Source: Mariniphaga sediminis (GTDB lineage: Bacteria > Bacteroidota > Bacteroidia > Bacteroidales > Prolixibacteraceae). From it: a stretch of DNA of 64,000 bases. The stretch is taken from NCBI RefSeq assembly GCF_003573545.1, contig NZ_QWET01000014.1:62001-126000 (forward strand), in the 5' to 3' direction. Under the pieces are notes generated by a model. That model saw nothing but the letters and a program-made list of their open reading frames with translations. It was not told the DNA's origin and searched no databases. Positions 1-9,187 of this stretch are shown here, one piece after another. Numbering within the stretch: position 1 is the stretch's first letter; each line of letters opens with the position of its first letter. The position numbers and the translations under genes are program-made.

Positions 1-2613
1 TCTTCCTTCCGCATCAACAAACTCATTGATAAAAGCTTCCTTAATATTCTCAGCCAAACCGGAATAATATTCCGCTTCTTTTGGTTTGCCAATAACCTGT
101 GCCATTTTCCGTATCGTATTTACAGAATTGTAGAACATGATGGTGGAAAACACTTCCGACGGAATTTGAGCGCCTGTTTTCGGGAAACCCTCTGCATCTA
201 TGGTATTTCCATTCAACCAGTCACCGTAATTCAGGCCAAGCCCGCTTCTCCAGATCAAATCAGGATTGTTCTTCCATATATTTTCGATGTACCGGGCATA
301 GGCGTCAAAATGTTCTTCAAGAATTTCCTTGTCGCCATAGTTTATGTACATAAGAAATGGAAGCCTGATTCCGGCATCTGCCCAGCCTGGCGCATTGGTA
401 AAATGCTTTTCTTTTGCAAATGGATGAGGGGCAATGTCAGGAAATGTACCCCTTTCAGATTGGGCATCCAGGACATCCACCATCCACTTGTTGTAAAAAG
501 CAGCCATATCGCGATTAAACATGGAAGTTTGGGCGAAAATATATACATCTCCCATCCAGCCGCAGCGTTCATCGCGCTGGGGGCAGTCAGTCGGCACCCC
601 GTGCATGTTACCCATGTGCGACCGGTTAATATTGCGGTACAGCTGGTTGAGCATCGGGTTTGAGCAGGCAAAATGCCCGGTACGGGGAAGGTTTGAAGCA
701 ACTACTTTTGCATTCAGGATATTTTTATCGGGTATGCCCCGTAATCCTGCCACTTCTACATACCGGAACCCATGATAAGTAAACCGCGGCTCGTATGTCA
801 ACTGGCCGGAACTGCCAAGAATCACTGAATCAATCTGAGGCGCCCCTCTCAGGTTTTCGGTGTACAGCTCATCTTCTTCATCCAGAATTTCACCGTGCCT
901 CAATACAACTACATCCCCCGGTTTACCTTCCAGCCTGATATTACACCACCCGGCAATATTCTCTCCCACATCGAAAATGTAATGACCATCTTTTGACTTT
1001 GTAACTTCTTTGGCCGGCATTGTTTGAACCGTTTTAATGGGTTGATTCGTCTGTGCCTCCAGGTTTACATCAACCTGAGTATCCACCACAACGCTACTCC
1101 ATTCGGCATCGTTAAAACCGGTGGTTTGCCACCCCGGTACTTCTTTTCGGGCATCATATGTTTCTCCCAAAAAAATATCTGCCATTCGAATGGGGCCATC
1201 GGTGTACATTTTCCAGGAACCATCGCTGACAAACGTTTCTTTCTCTCCATTTTCATATTTCACTTCCATCTGCAGAAAAAGCCGCCGGTCCAGTCCATAC
1301 GCACCCCGTCTCGGGAAATACGGACTCCACCGCGTTGGGCCGAGCATGCCGGCATACCAGCCATCAGCTAACTGCGCCCCAATCACATTTTGCCCTTCTT
1401 TTAGCAAATGGCTGACATCAAACACCTGGTATTGCACCCGCTTGTGGTAATCCGTCCATTCAGGGGCCAAAACCCGGTGATCAGCCGATTGGGCATTGAA
1501 TGAAACATCATAAACACCCAAAGCGGAAACAAACGCCAATGCCTCTGTTGGTTTTCCTTTTAATTCGATCACCTTCCTCAGTAACGGAGATGGAGGAATG
1601 GACCTTCTTTCCGGAGGCAAAGGGGTATCCAATATTCCATCGGTAAGCATATCCGGATCATACCCATCTTCCCTGTCAATCTTTATTAAAGCATCTTTGT
1701 AACTTACCTCACATCCAGACGATAAGACCTTGCCATCATTGAGTACTTCGAGCTCGGCAAGGGAAAAAGCAAACATTTTACTTTTGTCGCCCTGATCTTC
1801 ATAGTCGTGGATTCGGAAATTATACCGCTGCAATTTAGTAGCAATAAACCGGACATACCGCCCCTTCGTCTTATCTACAGAAAATTCTACCGGCTTCCCG
1901 CCAGGAGCCTGCACGCTGCTCATTTTTACACATTCTTTCCAGTTATTCCCATCGTCACTTACTTCAATACGGAACGCAAGAGGATAATAGTAATCTTTAA
2001 TCTCTTTCTTATTATTGAAGGAAGGATATAGCCTGATTTTATCAAAATCATTTACCTCACCCAAATCAACCTGTACCCATTTTTCTTCGTTTTCGTTGTC
2101 GGTATAGGAACTCAGATAACCTATATGCTTATAACATAACGGATATTGAAGAGGCTTTTCAGGCTTGTCGCCAATCCATTCAGCTTCCCAGTCTGTTTCA
2201 TTGAATGCCCCGGTAATAAAACTGGCCGGCTCACTCCAGTCGGAAACATTCCCGTTTTGGTCCCAAACCCTGACTTTCCAGTAATACTTAGTGAAAGACT
2301 GGAATTTTTCACCCTGGTATTTAATTCCAAAGTTCTGCTCCCCTTTTTTTCTTTTGCTATTCCATATTGTCCCCTTGTTCTCTTTTATTTTTTCCATGTC
2401 ATCGCTAACAAGGACCTGCCAGGCAGTTTGCCACTGCCCTTCCTCCGGCGACTGCAATTCCCAGCTAAAACGGGGAGCATCTTTAACAACAACAGCATCA
2501 GCCATGTATTCACACTTCAGGTTAACAACATGAAAATCAGCTGCAATTTTATCTCTGCAAGAACCCGCTACCAACAATAAAAAAACGGGGAATATCCATA
2601 CTATTTTTTTCAT
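1..2613 (-). CDS. Alpha-L-rhamnosidase, GH78 (3' end cut by window edge)
   Basis: Predicted lipoprotein that removes terminal alpha-L-rhamnose from a glycan outside the cytoplasm. The reading frame is open from an ATG at 2613 to base 1 (871 codons), so the C-terminus lies outside. The N-terminus has a lipobox ending VAGSC with Cys19. An Fn3-like module at about 30-135 is followed by an F5/8 type C (discoidin)-like insert at about 165-292, recognised by WVQVDLGEV and FRIEVSDDGNNW. The GH78 jelly rolls and the (alpha/alpha)6 barrel follow, with the family motif DCPQRDERCGWMGD, whose glutamate belongs to the catalytic centre in GH78. It is the last member seen of the long minus-strand glycan-degradation run. 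The family call is firm; the linkage and polymer are not known. Confidence 0.93.
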   Translation of the reverse strand, partial: MKKIVWIFPVFLLLVAGSCRDKIAADFHVVNLKCEYMADAVVVKDAPRFSWELQSPEEGQWQTAWQVLVSDDMEKIKENKGTIWNSKRKKGEQNFGIKYQGEKFQSFTKYYWKVRVWDQNGNVSDWSEPASFITGAFNETDWEAEWIGDKPEKPLQYPLCYKHIGYLSSYTDNENEEKWVQVDLGEVNDFDKIRLYPSFNNKKEIKDYYYPLAFRIEVSDDGNNWKECVKMSSVQAPGGKPVEFSVDKTKGRYVRFIATKLQRYNFRIHDYEDQGDKSKMFAFSLAELEVLNDGKVLSSGCEVSYKDALIKIDREDGYDPDMLTDGILDTPLPPERRSIPPSPLLRKVIELKGKPTEALAFVSALGVYDVSFNAQSADHRVLAPEWTDYHKRVQYQVFDVSHLLKEGQNVIGAQLADGWYAGMLGPTRWSPYFPRRGAYGLDRRLFLQMEVKYENGEKETFVSDGSWKMYTDGPIRMADIFLGETYDARKEVPGWQTTGFNDAEWSSVVVDTQVDVNLEAQTNQPIKTVQTMPAKEVTKSKDGHYIFDVGENIAGWCNIRLEGKPGDVVVLRHGEILDEEDELYTENLRGAPQIDSVILGSSGQLTYEPRFTYHGFRYVEVAGLRGIPDKNILNAKVVASNLPRTGHFACSNPMLNQLYRNINRSHMGNMHGVPTDCPQRDERCGWMGDVYIFAQTSMFNRDMAAFYNKWMVDVLDAQSERGTFPDIAPHPFAKEKHFTNAPGWADAGIRLPFLMYINYGDKEILEEHFDAYARYIENIWKNNPDLIWRSGLGLNYGDWLNGNTIDAEGFPKTGAQIPSEVFSTIMFYNSVNTIRKMAQVIGKPKEAEYYSGLAENIKEAFINEFVDAEGR

Positions 2614-2630
2614 ATCGGTCTCTTTATAAA

Positions 2631-2963
2631 TTATTTAATCTTAAAATCTCTGATACTTTTTACAGACTCACTGTTGTAAGTTATTTCTGCGACGAGTTCA
2701 TATTTTCCCTTTTCAGAAGGCAGCTTCATTTTCTCCTCATACACTTCTTTTCCCAACCCGGCCAACTCACATGATATATTTTGTCTGTTCACCTTTTCTC
2801 CCTCAAACATAACTGATAATTCAATAAATCCGTTCCACTTTTCACAGGTATCGTTAATAATATGAACCGGAACATCAATGGTACAACCGGGAGCGAATGA
2901 GCTATCCCAAACATCCAGGAAAGCAAATAAACAACATTGTTTCTTTTTAGTCTTTTCATCCAA
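2631..2963 (-). pseudogene. Remnant of a GH2-like hydrolase, C-terminal domain only
   Basis: A 110-codon frame whose first about 15 residues look non-native, followed by a stretch resembling the last beta-sandwich of long GH2-type (sugar-binding-domain) hydrolases of Bacteroidota: LDVWDSSFAPG, then PVHIINDTCEKWNG, then a closing VKSIRDFKIK. It has no signal peptide and no catalytic domain. It begins 22 bases after the stop of the DUF4838 gene and ends 17 bases before the GH78 start, so there is no room for the missing roughly 700 residues. I read it as the tail of a gene whose front was deleted. It could instead be translated as a small free-standing domain, but without an export signal that is less likely. 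The resemblance is from memory of the family, not a search. Confidence 0.55.
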
Positions 2964-2984
2964 ATTGTCATAACCTCACCTGTT

Positions 2985-5555
2985 TTATTCGGCATTTTGT
3001 ACATTGTTATGAAATTGTTTCTTGTAAGATTCTCCTCGTTCCGATAAAAAAGTAAATCCTTCGCGTTCCACGATTCGGCAAAAACGGTCATAAGTCCCGT
3101 CAATTCTTGCTTCAACCGGCCTTTTTGCGCATTTCAGATACATCACAGGTAAACGTGCCACTTCCACCCGTTGCAAAATTTCATCGTTATCGGCGACACT
3201 CTCCGCCACATCAAATATTCTTTCAGCTTCTACAATAAATTCATCTGTAAACAGGTTGTTGTCGTGTCTCAGGAAACAGCCAAAGTGAGTTTCGGGTGTA
3301 ATTAACCCATGCAACAAATTAAAATACAAACGGACGTATTGACCACTGCGTCCATAATATCCCGACATAAAATCGTCAATCACCCTGTTCACATCTATTT
3401 CTGCATTCCAGAGTAATTTGGCAATCAGGTATGCACGCAAATCGGCAAACTCGCTGCCCCTGCTCTGGTATGCAGCCTGTTCCATAATCCCAATGGCTTT
3501 GTTGTCCCGAAACGTTTTGATGTTTGACTGAAGGACATTAAAATTGGGGAAAGGCAACATATATTCAGTGAAACTCACCACATAATCCCATATATACATG
3601 TGGGGTGCAATGGCTGCCCATCCCTGCAGATCTTCCAGAAAATCCTTGTTCTGCGGGCAGCTCTTAAAGTCATGCGCAAAGCAACATTCGATGCTGCATA
3701 CACGCACCACAACATTCTCGCGCGGTTTAATATTTACCGGAGGTTTCCGGGTATATTGATAAGCAAGGGTGCCAACATATTTATCGGGGAATTCATCTTT
3801 TACCCTTTCTGCCACCTGGTTAACAAACCAAATCATCAATCCGGCCTCACTTTTTTCTTCTTTCACCATAGCCTGGCAATGTTCGCACTGACAGGCACCA
3901 TACCAGTCGTTTTGAGAAACCGAATAGATCAGGTATTCCGGATTTTCACGCATCACCTTTCTCAATTTTTCCGTAATAATTTCCAGTACATCGGGATTGG
4001 TCAGGCAAAGCTGCGCCCGGTCATGTGTCCGCTTTCCGCCTATCAGACTGTAATACTCCGGGTGGGTATCAAAAAACTCAGAAGGGGGCATAAACTGATA
4101 AAATGTATGCACTCCCCAGTACCCTTCAACCCCGCCATGTTGCTCCCTGAAATTCATCGCCCCGTTCACCTTGTTACGGGCCGCCCATATGGGTTCAAAC
4201 GCTTCGTAATAAAAATCGTTCCGGACCCTTAAAGAAGGAGATTCTGTGTGGTTCAGATATGTAAACGTATATTCATTTCGCTGAGGGATAACGCTGACAG
4301 AGGAGGTGAACCACCTGCAACCCAATTCATTTTCAAGAAAAGAGAAAACAGCGTACATGGCTCCCCGTTGTTTTCCTCCCAGCAAAAGGATATTCTCGTT
4401 TATGTTCTTATAAGAATAACTGTCATCCGTTTCGGCAGGTTTTTCCGTATCGGATTCCAGAAGTGCCAGCGAGTGTTTGTTGTATCCCACAATTATCTCG
4501 TGTCCGGTCATTTCCCCGTCGTCAGTTTTTATTGGCAATGTTACTCCACTTATTTTTTTCAGCCAATGCTGAAACTCCTGAGCTGCCCACTGTTCACTTT
4601 CGGAGGCATCTGCTGCAACAATGATACGATATGGAGTTTTCCCATCTTTAAAAAGCGTATAAATGGAAGGAATTCCCGAATAAAATGAAATTTCTTTTTG
4701 CCAGGGGCTTCCATCCGCCAGAGTAGCGGAGATGGTGAGATCATTCTTTTGATAGCCATTGTTGCCCGTCGGTAAAACAAGATCTTGCCCGAACTCCCAG
4801 TTCCCTTGCCAAACCACCTCTTTCCCGTTTTCGCTGGTCACTTTAACCTGAATGGCTTTAAACAACAATTCCAGAACCGGCTTTTGGACAGACGATTTTA
4901 GCACCACGCTGCCATCTTTCCGAACAGATGAATGAAACAGTTGCTGCCCGTTTACAAAATCAGACAAATTAAAAGGTAAGAACCGGGCCACAAATCCCCA
5001 GGCCGAAGTCCGTTCTTCAATTTTCAGCAAAATCGTGTTTTTCCCTTTCTGTAAGTGCACAGGAATTAAATCGTCATCAGGGGCTACACCACGCGCTTTT
5101 ACACAGTCCCACACCTGCTGCCCGTTTACCCACAGTCGTCCGCCATCGTCGGTTCCCAGTGAAAAGATGTAAATACCTTCGGTATCCGATTCAATTTCGG
5201 TATAGGCGTACGCTGTTACATAAGGAACACGTGTAATTTCCATATCAAGATTGACAAGCGAGTCCGGACTTTCATGCTTCTTCCACCGAACAGTGGTGCC
5301 TTTAAATTTTACCGGTGCTCTTTCTGTAACAGCCGGGTTTGTCTCACCACCCCTTTTTTTCAAAAAATCAACATCAAAGTCAGGCAAATGCTTGTTTTCA
5401 TTTGTGTTTTCAACCAGCGGAAAGGGTCCTGCCAGATACCAGCTGCGCAGCCATTCTCCTGTTTTCAGTTTTGTACTTTGCGCTGCGGAACTCAACGACA
5501 GCCAAACAAAAAGAAGCAGGATTACACCGGGGGTAAAAAGTTTTAATCTGTTCAT
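2985..5555 (-). CDS. DUF4838 protein with N-terminal jelly-roll module
   Basis: Secreted protein of 856 residues with a type I signal peptide ending near SSAAQS. Residues about 38-200 form a PA14/CBM-like module (TDDGGRLWVNGQQVW, then KGKNTILLKIE). At about 300-410 is an alpha-glucuronidase N-terminal-like domain (IIVAADASESEQWAAQEF), then DUF4838, marked by LGCRWFTSS and several paired Cys motifs such as CQCEHCQ. Such proteins recur in polysaccharide loci and are thought to be TIM-barrel glycosidases, but the activity of this one cannot be read from sequence. The N-terminal module closely resembles that of the DUF4091 protein at 32390-35413, which ties the two ends of the locus together. It is followed by a GH2-like remnant. 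Confidence 0.85.
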   Translation of the reverse strand: MNRLKLFTPGVILLLFVWLSLSSAAQSTKLKTGEWLRSWYLAGPFPLVENTNENKHLPDFDVDFLKKRGGETNPAVTERAPVKFKGTTVRWKKHESPDSLVNLDMEITRVPYVTAYAYTEIESDTEGIYIFSLGTDDGGRLWVNGQQVWDCVKARGVAPDDDLIPVHLQKGKNTILLKIEERTSAWGFVARFLPFNLSDFVNGQQLFHSSVRKDGSVVLKSSVQKPVLELLFKAIQVKVTSENGKEVVWQGNWEFGQDLVLPTGNNGYQKNDLTISATLADGSPWQKEISFYSGIPSIYTLFKDGKTPYRIIVAADASESEQWAAQEFQHWLKKISGVTLPIKTDDGEMTGHEIIVGYNKHSLALLESDTEKPAETDDSYSYKNINENILLLGGKQRGAMYAVFSFLENELGCRWFTSSVSVIPQRNEYTFTYLNHTESPSLRVRNDFYYEAFEPIWAARNKVNGAMNFREQHGGVEGYWGVHTFYQFMPPSEFFDTHPEYYSLIGGKRTHDRAQLCLTNPDVLEIITEKLRKVMRENPEYLIYSVSQNDWYGACQCEHCQAMVKEEKSEAGLMIWFVNQVAERVKDEFPDKYVGTLAYQYTRKPPVNIKPRENVVVRVCSIECCFAHDFKSCPQNKDFLEDLQGWAAIAPHMYIWDYVVSFTEYMLPFPNFNVLQSNIKTFRDNKAIGIMEQAAYQSRGSEFADLRAYLIAKLLWNAEIDVNRVIDDFMSGYYGRSGQYVRLYFNLLHGLITPETHFGCFLRHDNNLFTDEFIVEAERIFDVAESVADNDEILQRVEVARLPVMYLKCAKRPVEARIDGTYDRFCRIVEREGFTFLSERGESYKKQFHNNVQNAE

Positions 5556-5588
5556 GGTTGATAATTTAAATATGATTTATTCCTTCTT

Positions 5589-6896
5589 TTATTCACCTAC
5601 ATTCCCAAAAATCTGCACTTCTCCTTTCGAACTATTGTTAACATGCAGGGTACCTCCTTCCACACTATTTCCCATAATAACTGCGGCACGAACATCTTCT
5701 TCCAGAACAATGTGTGCATCAGGCGCATTCCCGTTGTCCTGAAAACGGCAATTCATCATTTGGAGGGTGCCGTTTGTCATTTTGATGAATGGAATTTCCG
5801 GCTCCCAGTGGCATTCCACCCAGTTTTTGGCGTTAAAATTACAGGCAGTCAGGTAAACCGTTCCCTTTCCTTTATTCACAATGTGCGTTCCGCCCAGCGT
5901 TTCAGCCCAACCCCAAAAGCCGCAATTCGCAAGTTTTACCGGCCCCTGGTTTTCTTCTTCAATCAGTATCCCATCCATAAACTGGCAGTTGGAAAATGCA
6001 ATTCCACAATGGTATTGTGTTTTTTCAACCAGCACGGCCAACGGACCCACATCGGAACCACTTTGCGTAATCAGGATATTGGCCTGTGGATCGTTCCCGC
6101 GGGGATCACCTGGGGTTTCGATAAAGCGAAAACCAACTTTTGCCCAGATCACAAAACAGTTCACCATGTATTCCCAATCGCATCGGCCAATAATAAAACC
6201 CTCCAGGTTTTCAAGGGTATACTTATTTATAATATCAATTTCTTCTTTCATACCGTCGGGATAGTTTACCTCCCACCAGTTCACGCTGTGGATGTGAACG
6301 TTTTCAATTCTTCCAATGTCGGTAGTCCGATCTACATAAATCCCCCGCCTCAGAGCACACATGTTAATATCGCGCAGGTTGTGTGCTCCCTGATAAACCG
6401 AACCGCAATCAATACCATTGTAAGCATTGGCAATGGTCACATCGATCACATTACTTCGGTAACCTACTATCTGAATACAATATGGATACGGGTGAATATC
6501 GTGTGGTTTTTGTTCCGGGTAAATAATGCCAAGTCCTTTTAACGTGCTGCTTGCTTCCAGCCTGATAAATGGATCCGAGTTTTCATCGTCCCGTCCTGCA
6601 TAAGGCATAAGCACAGTACCTTTGTCGTAGTACAAATTACCTGGACCAGCAGCAATCCCCTGCAATGAAACAGCACGGGGAATTTGTATAACCCCGTCAA
6701 AACGAAATTTACCTGTTGGAACATGCACAATCCCGCCTGTTTCGGCCGCTTTGTCCAATGCTTTTTGAAAAGCCTCCGTATTATCAAATTCGCCATTGCC
6801 AACCGCCCCAAAATCCAGCACATTGTAATGGGAATTTTCGGCAAACAACATAACAGGAACTATGAACAGAAGAATTATTGATCTAATTTTTTTCAT
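5589..6896 (-). CDS. Pectate-lyase-superfamily (beta-helix) protein
   Basis: Secreted 435-residue protein with a signal peptide ending LFAENS. The opening motif YNVLDFGAVGNGEFDNTEAF is the hallmark of the Pectate_lyase_3 / GH28-type right-handed beta-helix, and the remainder shows the short repeating beta-strands of that fold, with HVPTGKFRFDGVIQIP in the first coils. Members of this fold act as lyases, hydrolases, epimerases or binders, so enzyme chemistry is not decided. It lies 33 bases downstream (in transcription direction, the gap to the DUF4838 gene) and 70 bases after the tandem six-hairpin hydrolases, all on the minus strand, consistent with one operon. No catalytic residues could be assigned with confidence. 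Confidence 0.8.
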   Translation of the reverse strand: MKKIRSIILLFIVPVMLFAENSHYNVLDFGAVGNGEFDNTEAFQKALDKAAETGGIVHVPTGKFRFDGVIQIPRAVSLQGIAAGPGNLYYDKGTVLMPYAGRDDENSDPFIRLEASSTLKGLGIIYPEQKPHDIHPYPYCIQIVGYRSNVIDVTIANAYNGIDCGSVYQGAHNLRDINMCALRRGIYVDRTTDIGRIENVHIHSVNWWEVNYPDGMKEEIDIINKYTLENLEGFIIGRCDWEYMVNCFVIWAKVGFRFIETPGDPRGNDPQANILITQSGSDVGPLAVLVEKTQYHCGIAFSNCQFMDGILIEEENQGPVKLANCGFWGWAETLGGTHIVNKGKGTVYLTACNFNAKNWVECHWEPEIPFIKMTNGTLQMMNCRFQDNGNAPDAHIVLEEDVRAAVIMGNSVEGGTLHVNNSSKGEVQIFGNVGE

Positions 6897-6966
6897 TTTA
6901 ATTCGGTTTAAAAAATTTATTATTCAGCTGTTTAAAATCTTATTCATCCATACTTTTTTCGGGTTA

Positions 6967-9129
6967 CTATTCATTGTCTCCATTCTTTTCCCCGAAGGTC
7001 AGTACAATTTCTTTCTGAACCGGAATATCCAACTCCTTGCAGTTTTTCTTATTTTCTGCTCCTTTAAGTGCTGGCAACCCCGTCGTTTTGCCATTCATTC
7101 TTTTTAATGTTTTTGTTGTGTTTTCAGGCAACATCACCGAAATACGACCATCAGGAAGGTCGCCGTCAATTTCGATTTTTATATCCATCTTTTCTGATAA
7201 GGTACAATCTACCGTCAGGTTTAGCCGAAGGTCGTTACTGCCAGGAATTCTGAGGCGACGGATGGAAATAACCTGCTCCTGGAGTTCTTCTGGAATATGT
7301 GGAAAAATAAACAGCCGCTTCTCGTAACGGCTATATTCAATGCCAAAAAGATTTTGAACAATCGCCTGGATATACTGGGCTGCTGTCCAACAATAACGTT
7401 TAACCCCAAAACCTTCGCCCTTTTCCGGTTCCAGAAATTCGGCATAATTGGCATTAAAAATCTGAATTGTTTTCCAGTTCAGTTCAGCGGCCAACTTATT
7501 CTTCCCAATGTCTTTCAGCCCGTCGATAACCACCATGTTTCTCATCGACCAAACATCTCCATCCCATGCCTGTTGAGCATAATCCCCTGTCCATTCAACA
7601 TAGAAAGGGTCGGTTTTCGCAATGGTGGTTAACGGGATATTCCCCCAGTTGAACAATTCAGGGTTTGTTAATTTTTCCACCAGCTTTTCAATTCTCGATG
7701 GCGGGACAATCCCATACCGAAAAACGTCGAATGTATAACTGATTAAAGATTGTACCTGCTTCCCTCCTTTCACATCAAAGGAATAATAGGCCTCCTTTTC
7801 TTCGTTCCACATGTATTGATTGATTGCTTTTTGGATATCATGACTGAGCGTTTTATATTTTTCAGCTTCGTCCTGCCGGCCTAATTTCAAAGCCCAATCG
7901 GCCACAATCTCACAGCCCATAACAACCGAAACATTCAAATCAACCTGCGCCACTTCGCCGGGAAAATTTATCTGTTCTTTCCCTTTTTCCGAAAAACTCT
8001 CCCGATCCCTCCAGTATGGCCACGAAAAAGTTTCTTCGTGATAGCCGGTTACCAGCCCAAACTTTTCATTTCGCTTCACAGGCGTCAGCCACCAGTCCAG
8101 GTAGGATTTCAGGGAATGATAAATTTCTTCCTGAAAACCAGAATCTGTAGTAGCCATTGCAACATGATTTCCCGCTTCAAAATAACAACGCGGAAGAACG
8201 CTCACGTCAGATGGAGCTCCTCTGTACCGGGTGCTTCCATAGTGGTCAATGTGTCCGTCCGGATTTTGGGATTGCACGTCAAGAACTCCCCGTACCATGT
8301 TCTCGCAAAATGCAGGGTTCACCCATTTCAAGGCCGGGATGGTAAGCATTGCATCCAACAACCACCAGTTTGAGCCATACCCTTCGCCCGAAGCGCCAGG
8401 GCTCACAACCGGGTATTTGAAGCCGTTTACCGGAAGGTTTTCATAGATTATCGCATCATTTAGCACATCAAAAGCCATTTGAAAATCAGCTTGTGTTATT
8501 CCAGGAATTTCAATTATGGGGACCAATTCCGGCGCATTTACTACCGGTTTTACACTTGAAGGACGAGGATGTCCTCCGGTGATGGCAATCCAATCGATGT
8601 ATATGTCTCCCCTCATTCCCAATAACCCAGGCTTAATTTTTATCTGGTTTAAGTGCCCTTCCCAATGTACCTGATCCAAATGACATTCAACTTCCTGCCA
8701 GTTTGCTGAATACGGCTCCACAGAGAAAGGTACCGTAAAAAAAACGTCAGGACGTTCCCGGGTATTCCATGACAGTTCCCCATTGGTTTCCGGCGACAAG
8801 TTAAGAATGCGCATGCGAAGCTTTTGTGCTTTGGCTGATGGAACACCAATGGAACCGGGGGAAGCAATAGAATACAATTCCGGATTTTTGAGACTCAATC
8901 TGTTTTCTTGCATCATCCGGGGGCGGGGAAAAGATAACCATACAGCCCCACCATGAACCACCCCGCCAAGCTCTTCAGGAAAGTGCCATCCTTCGCTGCT
9001 GTCATTCTGGTGAAAATGCCATATTTTATAGATTGGAAAGACCAGGGTGTCTCCGGTCCTGCTCGAACAATAAACATCCACACAACTGAATAACAGCAAT
9101 ATAAATAGCAAGCTAAACTTTCGTTTCAT
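6967..9129 (-). CDS. (alpha/alpha)6-barrel glycoside hydrolase (MGH1/GH63-like), copy A
   Basis: Exported 720-residue protein; the N-terminus has a lipobox-like LLLFSC at Cys16, so it may be lipid-anchored. A beta-sandwich of about 200 residues precedes a six-hairpin catalytic domain with WWLLDAMLTIPALKW, DVWSMRN and YAEFLEPEKGEGFGVKRY, the last matching the general-base region of GH37/GH63-type enzymes. The C-terminal beta domain carries IRRLRIPGSNDLRLN. It is a tandem paralogue of the neighbouring gene at 9188-11374, 58 bases upstream, and shares a 38-base identical DNA block with it. The substrate is unknown; the setting among rhamnosidases and an arabinofuranosidase suggests a side-chain or backbone glycosidase of the same polymer. 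Confidence 0.75.
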   Translation of the reverse strand: MKRKFSLLFILLLFSCVDVYCSSRTGDTLVFPIYKIWHFHQNDSSEGWHFPEELGGVVHGGAVWLSFPRPRMMQENRLSLKNPELYSIASPGSIGVPSAKAQKLRMRILNLSPETNGELSWNTRERPDVFFTVPFSVEPYSANWQEVECHLDQVHWEGHLNQIKIKPGLLGMRGDIYIDWIAITGGHPRPSSVKPVVNAPELVPIIEIPGITQADFQMAFDVLNDAIIYENLPVNGFKYPVVSPGASGEGYGSNWWLLDAMLTIPALKWVNPAFCENMVRGVLDVQSQNPDGHIDHYGSTRYRGAPSDVSVLPRCYFEAGNHVAMATTDSGFQEEIYHSLKSYLDWWLTPVKRNEKFGLVTGYHEETFSWPYWRDRESFSEKGKEQINFPGEVAQVDLNVSVVMGCEIVADWALKLGRQDEAEKYKTLSHDIQKAINQYMWNEEKEAYYSFDVKGGKQVQSLISYTFDVFRYGIVPPSRIEKLVEKLTNPELFNWGNIPLTTIAKTDPFYVEWTGDYAQQAWDGDVWSMRNMVVIDGLKDIGKNKLAAELNWKTIQIFNANYAEFLEPEKGEGFGVKRYCWTAAQYIQAIVQNLFGIEYSRYEKRLFIFPHIPEELQEQVISIRRLRIPGSNDLRLNLTVDCTLSEKMDIKIEIDGDLPDGRISVMLPENTTKTLKRMNGKTTGLPALKGAENKKNCKELDIPVQKEIVLTFGEKNGDNE

Positions 9130-9187
9130 TTTTCGTTTTCGTAAAAAATATCTATCGTGTTCCTATCCTTTTAAATCGCATTAGTAT

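Noticed and set aside
5643-6542. Plus-strand 299-codon frame opposite the pectate-lyase-like gene
   Set aside because: Antisense shadow; no leader, domain or promoter, and the composition is odd (many His, Phe and Asn).
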